12,425 nucleotides of DNA from an uncultured Moraxellaceae bacterium (GTDB lineage: Bacteria > Pseudomonadota > Gammaproteobacteria > Pseudomonadales > Moraxellaceae): assembly GCA_937928295.1 (NCBI GenBank), contig CALEYY010000192.1:1-12425 (forward strand), in the 5' to 3' direction. The notes below the pieces were generated by a model that made no database searches, had not been told where the DNA came from, and saw nothing but the letters and a program-made list of their open reading frames with translations. Shown here piece after piece: positions 6,626-12,425 of this stretch (positions are counted from its first letter, which is position 1; each line of letters begins with the position of its first letter). Both the position numbers and the translations under genes were made by a program.

Positions 6626-8071
6626 TTACTTGCTCAAAAACAACTTCTGAATCAAGCCGTGAGCCACGCGACCAAACGGCGGCAGGATGTAGCGCACGGA
6701 GTAGATGCTGGAGCGTTCGAGCACGGCCTTCATGTTCGAGTAGGTCTGGAAACCTTCGTAGGCGTGATAGCGACCCATGCCAGACGGACCAACACCACCA
6801 AATGGCAGATCATCAACACCCACATGCGTGACCACATCGTTGATGCCGGTCGCGCCGGAATGCGTGTGGGTGACCACATAATCGGCACGCGCAGTGTCGT
6901 TGTCGAAGTAGTACAGCGCCAGCGGACGCGGACGCGCGTTGACGAATTCCAGCGCCTGCGACAGCGATTCACGCTCGATGATCGGCAGGATCGGCCCGAA
7001 GATTTCGTTCTGCATGATCAGCATGTCGGGCGTGGCGCCAATGACCAGCGTCGGCGGGATCTTGCGAGTATCGATGAAGCGCTCGTTGGCCGGATTGATC
7101 TCGATCACGCGGGCACCTTGCGCACGGGCATCGTCGAGATAGCTCTGGATGCGCGTGTACTGCTTGTCGTTGACGATGCTGGTGTAGTCGGCGTTGGTCA
7201 CTAGCGTCGGGTACATCTTGCTGACCTGAGCGGTGAAGGCGATGACGAATTCGTCGGTCTTGCCGCGCGGCATCAGCACATAGTCCGGCGCCACGCAGGT
7301 CTGGCCGGCGTTCCAGCACTTGCCGAAGGCAATGCGCTCAGCGGCATCGGCCATCGGGTAGGACTCGTGCACGATGGCCGGCGACTTGCCGCCCAGCTCC
7401 AGCAGTACCGGCGTCAGGTTGGCGGCGGCATTCTGCATGATGGTACGGCCCACATTGGTCGAGCCGGTGAAGGTGATCTGGTCAAACGCCATGTGACTGA
7501 ACGCTTCCGAGACTTCGCCGCGACCGGTGATGACGGCCACGGTGTCTTCGGTGAAGGCCTCGGCCAGCATGCGCTTCAGCGTCTCGCCCAAGCGCGGCGT
7601 GAAGCTGGAAGTCTTGATCATGACGCGATTGCCGGCGCTGAGCGCGCCGACCAGCGGGCCGATGGCCAGAAAAATCGGGTAGTTCCACGGCACCACAACA
7701 CCGACCAGACCCAGCGGCTGCGGCACCACACGGGCCTTCGCCGGGGTTGCCAGAATGCCGGGATGACGCTTCTGCGGCTTCATCCAGCCAGTCAGGTTCT
7801 TGCTGGCGTACTTCACGGCTTCCAGCGAAGTCAGCACTTCGGCGATCTTGGTTTCATCCTTCGAGCGATGACCGAAATCCTGGCTGACAGCATCGGCCAG
7901 ATCGTCTTGATACTTGATGATGACCGCACGCAGACGCGTCAGATGAGCAATGCGCTCGGCGGCGGAGGGCATCGGGCGCAGGCCATACGCCGACCGCTGG
8001 GACTGGAAAATACGCTGCATATCAGCGACTTGCGGGTTCGATGCGGCGAGTTGAGCGAGATGGGCAACCAT
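6626..8071 (-). CDS. laoC: LaoC-like aldehyde dehydrogenase
   Basis: This 481-residue protein of the NAD(P)-dependent aldehyde dehydrogenase superfamily is of the coniferyl/fatty-aldehyde type. I use the ATG at 8071, with GAGG (8077-8080) 5 bases upstream; the frame opens further up to 8116, but that stretch is leader. Catalytic residues are present: Asn130 (PWNYP), Glu225 (LELGGKSP), nucleophile Cys259 (GQTC), and Glu356/Phe358 (NEIFGP). The nucleotide loop is FTGSTNVG at about 201-208. Lys153 is kept in KTSSFTP, but the usual Glu of KPSE is Ser156, which may loosen NAD specificity. There is no signal peptide, so it is cytoplasmic. Its likely role is oxidation of the long-chain aldehyde made by LaoA to the fatty acid. 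It is the first gene of laoCBA, driven by the promoter at 8128-8156. Confidence 0.88.
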   Translation of the reverse strand: MVAHLAQLAASNPQVADMQRIFQSQRSAYGLRPMPSAAERIAHLTRLRAVIIKYQDDLADAVSQDFGHRSKDETKIAEVLTSLEAVKYASKNLTGWMKPQKRHPGILATPAKARVVPQPLGLVGVVVPWNYPIFLAIGPLVGALSAGNRVMIKTSSFTPRLGETLKRMLAEAFTEDTVAVITGRGEVSEAFSHMAFDQITFTGSTNVGRTIMQNAAANLTPVLLELGGKSPAIVHESYPMADAAERIAFGKCWNAGQTCVAPDYVLMPRGKTDEFVIAFTAQVSKMYPTLVTNADYTSIVNDKQYTRIQSYLDDARAQGARVIEINPANERFIDTRKIPPTLVIGATPDMLIMQNEIFGPILPIIERESLSQALEFVNARPRPLALYYFDNDTARADYVVTHTHSGATGINDVVTHVGVDDLPFGGVGPSGMGRYHAYEGFQTYSNMKAVLERSSIYSVRYILPPFGRVAHGLIQKLFLSK

Positions 8072-8117
8072 AATGACCTCGAAACGAAATTCCTGTGCTG
8101 CCAAGAGGGCAAACACC

Positions 8118-8146
8118 TTGTGCCGCGTTTTTAGAGCATTTACTCT
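8118..8146 (+). promoter_or_regulatory. Possible laoR promoter
   Basis: TTGTGC (8118-8123), a 17-base spacer and TACTCT (8141-8146) form a mediocre sigma70-like promoter pointing to laoR. Its -10 lies in the palindrome 8132-8147, so repression by LaoR would be autoregulatory. The -10 matches the consensus at only three positions. Confidence 0.35.
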
Positions 8147-8156
8147 AGGCTGTCAA
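8128..8156 (-). promoter_or_regulatory. laoC (laoCBA) sigma70 promoter
   Basis: On the minus strand, TTGACA (8156-8151) is a perfect -35. It is followed by an exactly 17-base spacer and TAAAAA (8133-8128), four of six matches to TATAAT. Transcription would start near 8121, giving a leader of about 50 bases before the laoC ATG at 8071. The spacer holds most of the palindrome 8132-8147. The geometry is seen directly; promoter activity is inferred. Confidence 0.7.
8132..8147. promoter_or_regulatory. Probable LaoR operator palindrome
   Basis: TAGAG-CATTTA-CTCTA is a perfect 5-base-arm inverted repeat with a 6-base centre, in the size range of TetR-family operators. It lies in the divergent laoC/laoR region, across the spacer and -10 edge of the laoC promoter and across the possible laoR -10. 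A repressor bound here would block RNA polymerase at both promoters. Assignment to LaoR is by position; the binding sequence of LaoR is not something I can recall and compare. Confidence 0.6.
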
Positions 8157-8191
8157 TTCAGCCGCTACAGCCATCAGGACATTCCAACCCC

Positions 8192-8866
8192 GTGAAGACG
8201 CGTGATCGCATCCTGATTAAAAGCCTCGAGCTGTTCAATGAACAGGGCGAACGCCTGATTACCACCAACCACTTGGCGGCCGCGCTGGGCATGAGCCCCG
8301 GCAATCTGTATTACCACTTCCCCAATAAAGACGCGATTATCTTCGAGCTGTTCCAGCAATATGCCGACCAGATGCAGTCCACGCTGCACCTGCCCAGCGA
8401 CCGTCCGCTGACGCAGGCCGACAAGGTGCTGCTGTTCGAGCACATCCTGGACTGCCTGTGGCGCTATCGCTTCCTGCATCGCGACATGACGCACCTGATC
8501 ACCGACAACGCCGAGCTGCGCGCGCACTACCGTGAGTTCGCCACGCGCATGTTCAACAATGTGCGCATGCTTTATGTGCTGCAGATTGGGTCGGGCCTGC
8601 TGGAGGCCACGGAAGACGACATCAGCGCGCTGCTGGTGAACCTCTGGATCATTGCCACCAGCTGGGTCAACTTTCTCAGCACCACGGGCTTTTTCGACTT
8701 TCAGGAACCGCTGACGCAAGACATGTTGCGTCAGGGTATTTATCAGGTCATTTGCTTGGAAGGGCCGTATCTGCGCGGTGAAGCGCAGGCCGGGCTACCC
8801 GAGCTGAAGGCGCGCTACGGGCAAGCCTTACGCGTTGACAACCCCAGCGGCAGCACCAGCGCGTAA
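8192..8866 (+). CDS. laoR: LaoR-like TetR-family transcriptional repressor
   Basis: This 224-residue protein starts at a GTG at 8192; AGGA (8176-8179) is 12 bases upstream, a long spacing, so expression may be low. The N-terminus, MKTRDRILIKSLELFNEQGE, and the recognition region GMSPGNLYYHFPNKDAI (33-49) are a classic TetR/AcrR helix-turn-helix at about 24-43. The remaining residues form a helical ligand-binding domain that is not specific enough to name its ligand. It is divergent from laoCBA with 120 bases between, holding a promoter and a palindrome. By analogy with P. aeruginosa LaoR it would repress the alcohol-oxidation genes until a long-chain metabolite, plausibly an acyl-CoA, releases it. 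Its 3' end overlaps the convergent hydrolase gene by 39 bases. Confidence 0.85.
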   Translation: MKTRDRILIKSLELFNEQGERLITTNHLAAALGMSPGNLYYHFPNKDAIIFELFQQYADQMQSTLHLPSDRPLTQADKVLLFEHILDCLWRYRFLHRDMTHLITDNAELRAHYREFATRMFNNVRMLYVLQIGSGLLEATEDDISALLVNLWIIATSWVNFLSTTGFFDFQEPLTQDMLRQGIYQVICLEGPYLRGEAQAGLPELKARYGQALRVDNPSGSTSA

Positions 8867-9961
8867 ACGCGACACCTGCTCACCCTGAGCGCGTGGGGCG
8901 AGCACTCTGGGCTTCTCAAACTGTGCCGCCAGATGCAACAGGAACTCCGGGATACGGCGCTCTAAATAGTAGCGCGGCTCACGCCAGTGCTCGCCCGCCT
9001 CCACAAAGCCGACATGGCCGCCGCAGGGCGCGATCTCCAGATGCACCGCCGGCGACAGCTCACGCGCAGTCGGAAAGCACTCCGGGGTCAGGAATGGATC
9101 ATCGGCCGCTTGCAGCAGCAAGGTCGGCACCTTGATGTCGGCCAGATTCTGGCGCGGGCTGCAGCGCGTGTAATAGTCCTCGCCGCTGGCAAAGCCATGC
9201 AGGCCGGCCACCAGCACATCATCGAAAGTGCGGAACGAGGTGAACGGGCCTTGCGCCAGCAACTCGCGAATATGCGAGGCCATTTCTTCGTCGCCCAGTT
9301 CCGCGAGATGATCTGCCTTGCGCACCCAGGACTGCTGCAACAAGCCCAGCAGGTGCTTGCGATAGATGCGTGAGAAACCCTGATCGAGACGGTCGGCACA
9401 AGCGCCAAGTAGCAAGGGCACGGACACCGCGCTGGCGGCAAACAGGCTCGGCGGGCAGGCTTCGCGCGCCAGATAGTTCAGAGAGATGGCGCCGCCCAGC
9501 GAGTAGCCGACCAGTGCCAGCGGTACATCCGGGTAACGCTCGTAGACGGCCGCCATGACATCCGCCAGATCATCGTGAGCACCGGCGTGATACGCCTTCA
9601 CGGTGTCGTTGGGCTCGCCGGTCGCGCCCCGGCAATTCATCGCCACGCTGGCCCAGCCCAGCGCTTCCAAAGCACGCTGCAAACCGACCACATAATGCGA
9701 ACCGCTGCAGCCGCTGAGGCCATGCACGATCACCGCCAGCGGCTGGCCGCTGCCCATCCAAGCTTTCGGCAGACGCCAGTCTAGGTAGAGCCAGTCGCTG
9801 TCTCTTAAGACCAGCCGTTCGCGCACTCGCGCCGGGGCCGTGACACGGCGGAACATCGACGGATAAAGCGTTTGCAGGTGTGCGTTGTGCAGCCACCAAG
9901 CGGGTTTGAACGGGCTACGATTGATACCGGGCGTAAAGGCGTCTGCTTCAGTGCGTGTCAT
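8828..9961 (-). CDS. YheT-type alpha/beta-hydrolase
   Basis: This 377-residue protein starts at the ATG at 9961, which overlaps the rsmD stop region by 14 bases; an in-frame ATG at 9979 is an alternative. FKPAWWLHNAHLQTLYP near the N-terminus is the hallmark of the YheT/EMB8 hydrolase family. Oxyanion HG is at 80-81, nucleophile Ser154 in GYSLGG, acid Asp287/Asp288 (AADDPF) and His316 (GGHVGF), so the triad is intact. The family is cytoplasmic; YheT's physiological substrate is unknown to me, with esterase activity expected. It is the last gene of the leftward M16-M16-rsmD-yheT run and ends inside the laoR 3' end. The final 18 or so residues, rich in Ala and Gly, fall in or near the overlap, so the C-terminus may be an extension peculiar to this lineage. 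Confidence 0.9.
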   Translation of the reverse strand: MTRTEADAFTPGINRSPFKPAWWLHNAHLQTLYPSMFRRVTAPARVRERLVLRDSDWLYLDWRLPKAWMGSGQPLAVIVHGLSGCSGSHYVVGLQRALEALGWASVAMNCRGATGEPNDTVKAYHAGAHDDLADVMAAVYERYPDVPLALVGYSLGGAISLNYLAREACPPSLFAASAVSVPLLLGACADRLDQGFSRIYRKHLLGLLQQSWVRKADHLAELGDEEMASHIRELLAQGPFTSFRTFDDVLVAGLHGFASGEDYYTRCSPRQNLADIKVPTLLLQAADDPFLTPECFPTARELSPAVHLEIAPCGGHVGFVEAGEHWREPRYYLERRIPEFLLHLAAQFEKPRVLAPRAQGEQVSRLRAGAAAGVVNA

Positions 9962-10589
9962 GTTCAGGCTCAACGGCATCAGCAGGCGCTGACACCTCAC
10001 ATCGGAAAAGATAGGCATTGACCAGACCTGCCTTGGTCTGACGATGCAGCGCAAGGCAGTCGGGCAGTTGCAGGTCGGGCAGACCCTGCTCGGTCTCAAC
10101 ATACACCCAGCGCGTTTGCTCTAGCCAGCCCTTGGCGTGCAGTTGTTGCAATATCTTGTTCGGCAGATCCTGGTGAAACGGCGGGTCGAGCAAAATCAGG
10201 CCATAACCGCCGGATGGCAACGGGGCATCCTGCAACCAGCGTTGGCAGTCCAGGCTGAGGATTTGGCAATTCGCAGCCTCCAGCTTCACCGCCTGTTCGC
10301 GCAGACAAGCCGCCTGCTGGGCATCGCGCTCCAGCAGCGTGAGGCTGGCCGCACCGCGAGACAGCGCCTCGAAACCCATAGCACCACTGCCGGCAAACAG
10401 GTCCAGTACATGCACGCCGGCGAGCTCGAGCTGCAGCCAGTTGAACAGCGTCTCACGCACGCGATCCGGCGTGGGGCGCAGCCCAGGCAAGTCCAGAAAC
10501 TGCAGCTTGCGACTGCGCCAGCGCCCGCCAATGATGCGCAGCTCGCGGCGACCGCCCTTGCTGGCTGCTGGCGACTTCGCCCGCGTCAC
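9948..10589 (-). CDS. rsmD: 16S rRNA (guanine(966)-N2)-methyltransferase
   Basis: This 213-residue protein starts at a GTG at 10589 that overlaps the preceding M16 stop (GTGA). RIIGGRWRSRKL (18-29) and LRPTPDRVRETLFNWL (37-52) are RsmD signatures. The SAM-binding loop is VLDLFAGSGAMGFEAL (61-76) with acidic Glu87 at the end of the next strand, and the catalytic N6/N2-methyltransferase motif DPPF is at 135-138. The enzyme methylates N2 of G966 in 16S rRNA during 30S assembly, using SAM. It is slightly longer than typical (about 200) owing to a Pro/Ala/Glu-rich C-terminal tail. It is translationally coupled to its neighbours on both sides, as the overlaps show. Confidence 0.95.
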   Translation of the reverse strand: MTRAKSPAASKGGRRELRIIGGRWRSRKLQFLDLPGLRPTPDRVRETLFNWLQLELAGVHVLDLFAGSGAMGFEALSRGAASLTLLERDAQQAACLREQAVKLEAANCQILSLDCQRWLQDAPLPSGGYGLILLDPPFHQDLPNKILQQLHAKGWLEQTRWVYVETEQGLPDLQLPDCLALHRQTKAGLVNAYLFRCEVSAPADAVEPEHDTH

Positions 10590-12016
10590 GGCTTGGCTCC
10601 CTTTTGACCCGCCGTGATGATGACCAGCCGATCCGGGTGCACGCGCCGCTGCAAGGCCGACTGCACCTGCACCGGTGTCACCGCCGCCAGCTGCTCTACA
10701 TAGCGAGACAGATAATCCGCCGGCAGCTGGTAAAAGCCCATCATGGCGAGATAGCTGGCCACGGCATCACTGCGCATCAGGCTGCGTGGAAACGCCTGCG
10801 TGAGCTGGGCGATGGCGTTGTTGACGGCGGTAGCATCCGGCCCCGTGCGCACGAAATCGGCGAGCAGCTGCTGCGTCAGCTTCAGCGCCGCCTCGGCCTG
10901 ATCGGCGCGCGTCGAGAAGCTGATCTGGAATGGCCCCGGCACGCGCATGGGCACGAACTGGCTGCTGACGCTGTAGGTCAGGCCGCGCTTCTCGCGCAGC
11001 TCGCGGGTGAGCAGACTGCCGAAACCGCTGCCGCCGAGAATTTCGTTGGCCACCAGCAAGGGGAAATAATCCGGGTCGTTACGGCTCAGGCCCAGCTCGC
11101 CCAACACCACAAAGGTCTGCTGCGATGGCATCTCGATATGCTGCAGCTTGGCTTTCTTCAGCGGCACCGGCTCGGGCAGCGCTGGGGCGGCATCGCCCGC
11201 TGGCAAGCGCCGGCTGAAGTTGGCCGCAATGGTTTCGGCGGTCTTGCGATCAATATCGCCGACCAGCACCAGCACGGCATTGCGCACGGTGTAATAGCGC
11301 GCATGGAACGCCCTCAGATCAGCCGGCGTGATGCGCTGCACACTGCTGGCCAGACCGGCCGGCGGATTCGCATACGGGTGGTCGCCATAAAGCTGCTGAA
11401 AGAACTGCAGCCCGGCACGGCCCGATGGCGACTGCTGACGCTGGCGCTGACCGATGCGCAGAGACTCCTGCAGACGCTGCCAGGCGGCGTCTTCAAACGC
11501 CGGATGCGCGGCGACTTCGGCGAGCATGTCCAGCGCCTGATCGCGATACTCGGGCTGGCTCAGTGTGCGCAATTGCAACAGCGCCATGTCGCGATAAGAC
11601 GCCGCCGAAAATTCCGCTCCGACGCGCTCAAAACGCTCCGCGACCTGCTGCGCCGTGAGCTGCTGCGTGCCCTCGTCCATCAGGCTGGATACCGCCGAGG
11701 CCAAACCCGGCAGGTCTGCGTCACGGGCAGCACCGGCATCGAAAATGAGACGGGCATCGAGCAGCGGAATTTGGTCGTTGGGCCAGTACAGCACGCGCAA
11801 GCCCTCGGGGGTGAGCCATTGCTGTACACGAATATCCAGACCAAGACGGCGGGCTTGGGCTTCCGCCAGAACCGGTGCGCTGCTCAGCTTTGTCAGCGCC
11901 GTCAGCGGGCCGTCGGGCGAGCTGCTGTGTTCGCCACCGGCCAGCGCCGACACACTGAAAGCGGTCAGCACGACGCCGGCGAGCAGCCACGACTTCACAC
12001 GCCGAGCGAACATCAT
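10586..12016 (-). CDS. M16-family peptidase-like protein lacking the zinc motif (non-catalytic subunit)
   Basis: This 476-residue protein has an N-terminal Sec signal (about 1-26, cleavage after SVSALA), so it is periplasmic. Two M16 halves are visible. The first carries GLASAVSSLMDEGT at 104-117, where active M16 enzymes have GLAHFLEHMLFKGT, so the HxxEH zinc site is Ser-Ala-Val-Ser-Ser (107-111) and cannot bind zinc. The second half has LREKRGLTYSV (340-350), with the conserved Arg341/Tyr348 that binds substrate in M16 heterodimers. It would therefore be the non-catalytic partner of the upstream M16 gene. The start is an ATG-ATG pair, with ATG 12016 overlapping the upstream TGA (ATGA). AGGGAG lies upstream. 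The pair matches the two adjacent M16 genes before ftsY in pseudomonads. Substrates are unknown. Confidence 0.88.
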   Translation of the reverse strand: MMFARRVKSWLLAGVVLTAFSVSALAGGEHSSSPDGPLTALTKLSSAPVLAEAQARRLGLDIRVQQWLTPEGLRVLYWPNDQIPLLDARLIFDAGAARDADLPGLASAVSSLMDEGTQQLTAQQVAERFERVGAEFSAASYRDMALLQLRTLSQPEYRDQALDMLAEVAAHPAFEDAAWQRLQESLRIGQRQRQQSPSGRAGLQFFQQLYGDHPYANPPAGLASSVQRITPADLRAFHARYYTVRNAVLVLVGDIDRKTAETIAANFSRRLPAGDAAPALPEPVPLKKAKLQHIEMPSQQTFVVLGELGLSRNDPDYFPLLVANEILGGSGFGSLLTRELREKRGLTYSVSSQFVPMRVPGPFQISFSTRADQAEAALKLTQQLLADFVRTGPDATAVNNAIAQLTQAFPRSLMRSDAVASYLAMMGFYQLPADYLSRYVEQLAAVTPVQVQSALQRRVHPDRLVIITAGQKGAKP

Positions 12017-12425
12017 GGCGAAACTCCCTGAGCTTGAGTACCCGCCGCAGCAGCATTTTGATCAACGGCTCCCGGCAGTTGCAGATACAGCGTGGCCAAG
12101 CGCTCCGGCTGCAAATAACGCCGCGCCACCTCGCGCAGCTGCTTCGGCGTGATCGCCTGTAGCTTCGCCGGCACGCCATCATCCCAGTTCAGCGGCAGGC
12201 CCAGCGCATCGAGCTGGCCGAGCTGCTGGGCCTGATCGTCCAGATCATCGCGGGCATAGATTGCCTGCGCCCGCACATTGGCCATCACGCGCTTCAGCTC
12301 ATCCGCGCTCACCAGCTCATCACGCAGGGCATAGATCGATTTCAGGATGGCCGCGCGCAAGTCCGTCAGGCACTGGCCCGCTGCGGGCACGGCGGTGATG
12401 GTCAGCAAGGTGTCACCTCGTGCCA
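12013..12425 (-). CDS. M16-family zinc peptidase (C-terminal 137 residues)
   Basis: The frame is open from the window's right edge to TGA at 12015-12013; a TTG at 12408 is internal, because ARGDTLLTI reads through it. What is seen is the end of an M16 C-terminal domain: DELVSADELKRVMANVRAQAIYARDDLDDQAQQLG followed by LREVARRYLQPERLATLYLQ, which are characteristic M16 helices and strand. The HxxEH half is outside the window, so activity cannot be judged directly. Given the inactive partner that follows, this is expected to be the catalytic subunit. It overlaps the next gene by 4 bases (ATGA). Confidence 0.85.
   Translation of the reverse strand, partial: ARGDTLLTITAVPAAGQCLTDLRAAILKSIYALRDELVSADELKRVMANVRAQAIYARDDLDDQAQQLGQLDALGLPLNWDDGVPAKLQAITPKQLREVARRYLQPERLATLYLQLPGAVDQNAAAAGTQAQGVSP

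Noticed and set aside
7367..8134. A 255-codon open frame on the plus strand opposite laoC
   Set aside because: It runs antisense across the laoC coding region and through the laoC promoter, with no family resemblance.
8855..8875. CGCG-TAAA-CGCG hairpin at the laoR stop as a terminator
   Set aside because: The stem is only four to five bases, with no following T tract on the plus strand, and it lies within the hydrolase coding region.
10604..12031. A 475-codon open frame on the plus strand, opposite the M16-like gene
   Set aside because: It is antisense to a protein with clear M16 homology and a signal peptide. Its translation is low-complexity in His, Gln and Arg with no family features, as expected of a GC-rich shadow frame.

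Overview
The window reads as a chromosomal segment of a GC-rich gammaproteobacterium, most likely Pseudomonadales. From memory, the gene order coaD / fdx (YfhL-type ferredoxin) / GMC oxidoreductase / Tat protein / aldehyde dehydrogenase / TetR / YheT-type hydrolase / rsmD / two M16 peptidases, with mutM nearby, closely follows the mutM–ftsY neighbourhood of Pseudomonas aeruginosa. Genes cover almost everything. No stretch above about 120 bases lacks a gene, and I see no insertion sequence, tRNA, rRNA or CRISPR array.

Left part (1-1340): the 3' end of an HvfC/DUF2063-family gene (RiPP-maturation partner) is followed 9 bases later by a complete mutM. mutM ends at a long inverted repeat that also takes in the stop codon of the next, convergent gene. 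Positions 1319-3445 (minus) encode a large lipoprotein with an alpha/beta-hydrolase domain of unknown substrate. It diverges from coaD (plus), which is followed by a small 2[4Fe-4S] ferredoxin. The ferredoxin and the next gene meet tail to tail on a shared TTAA.

Centre (4325-8866): a four-gene unit that I recognise as laoCBA plus divergent laoR, the long-chain alcohol oxidation system known from P. aeruginosa. LaoA is a GMC flavoprotein with a C-X5-C-X3-C-P motif like that of [3Fe-4S]-containing FAD glucose dehydrogenases. LaoB is a small Tat-signal lipoprotein, probably its escort or membrane anchor. LaoC is an aldehyde dehydrogenase. The laoC promoter has a perfect -35 (TTGACA), a 17-base spacer and a TAAAAA -10. 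A 16-base palindrome lies across the spacer, a natural LaoR operator.

Right part (8828-12425, all minus): a tightly overlapped operon, transcribed leftwards, of M16 peptidase (partial) – M16-like non-catalytic subunit – rsmD – YheT-type hydrolase. Its last gene overlaps the 3' end of laoR by 39 bases.

The most notable content is the laoABCR unit. Its LaoA/LaoB pair looks like the catalytic/escort pair of FAD-[3Fe-4S] sugar dehydrogenases, which would place alcohol oxidation on the periplasmic side of the inner membrane while the aldehyde dehydrogenase stays in the cytoplasm. Everything else is largely conserved housekeeping.
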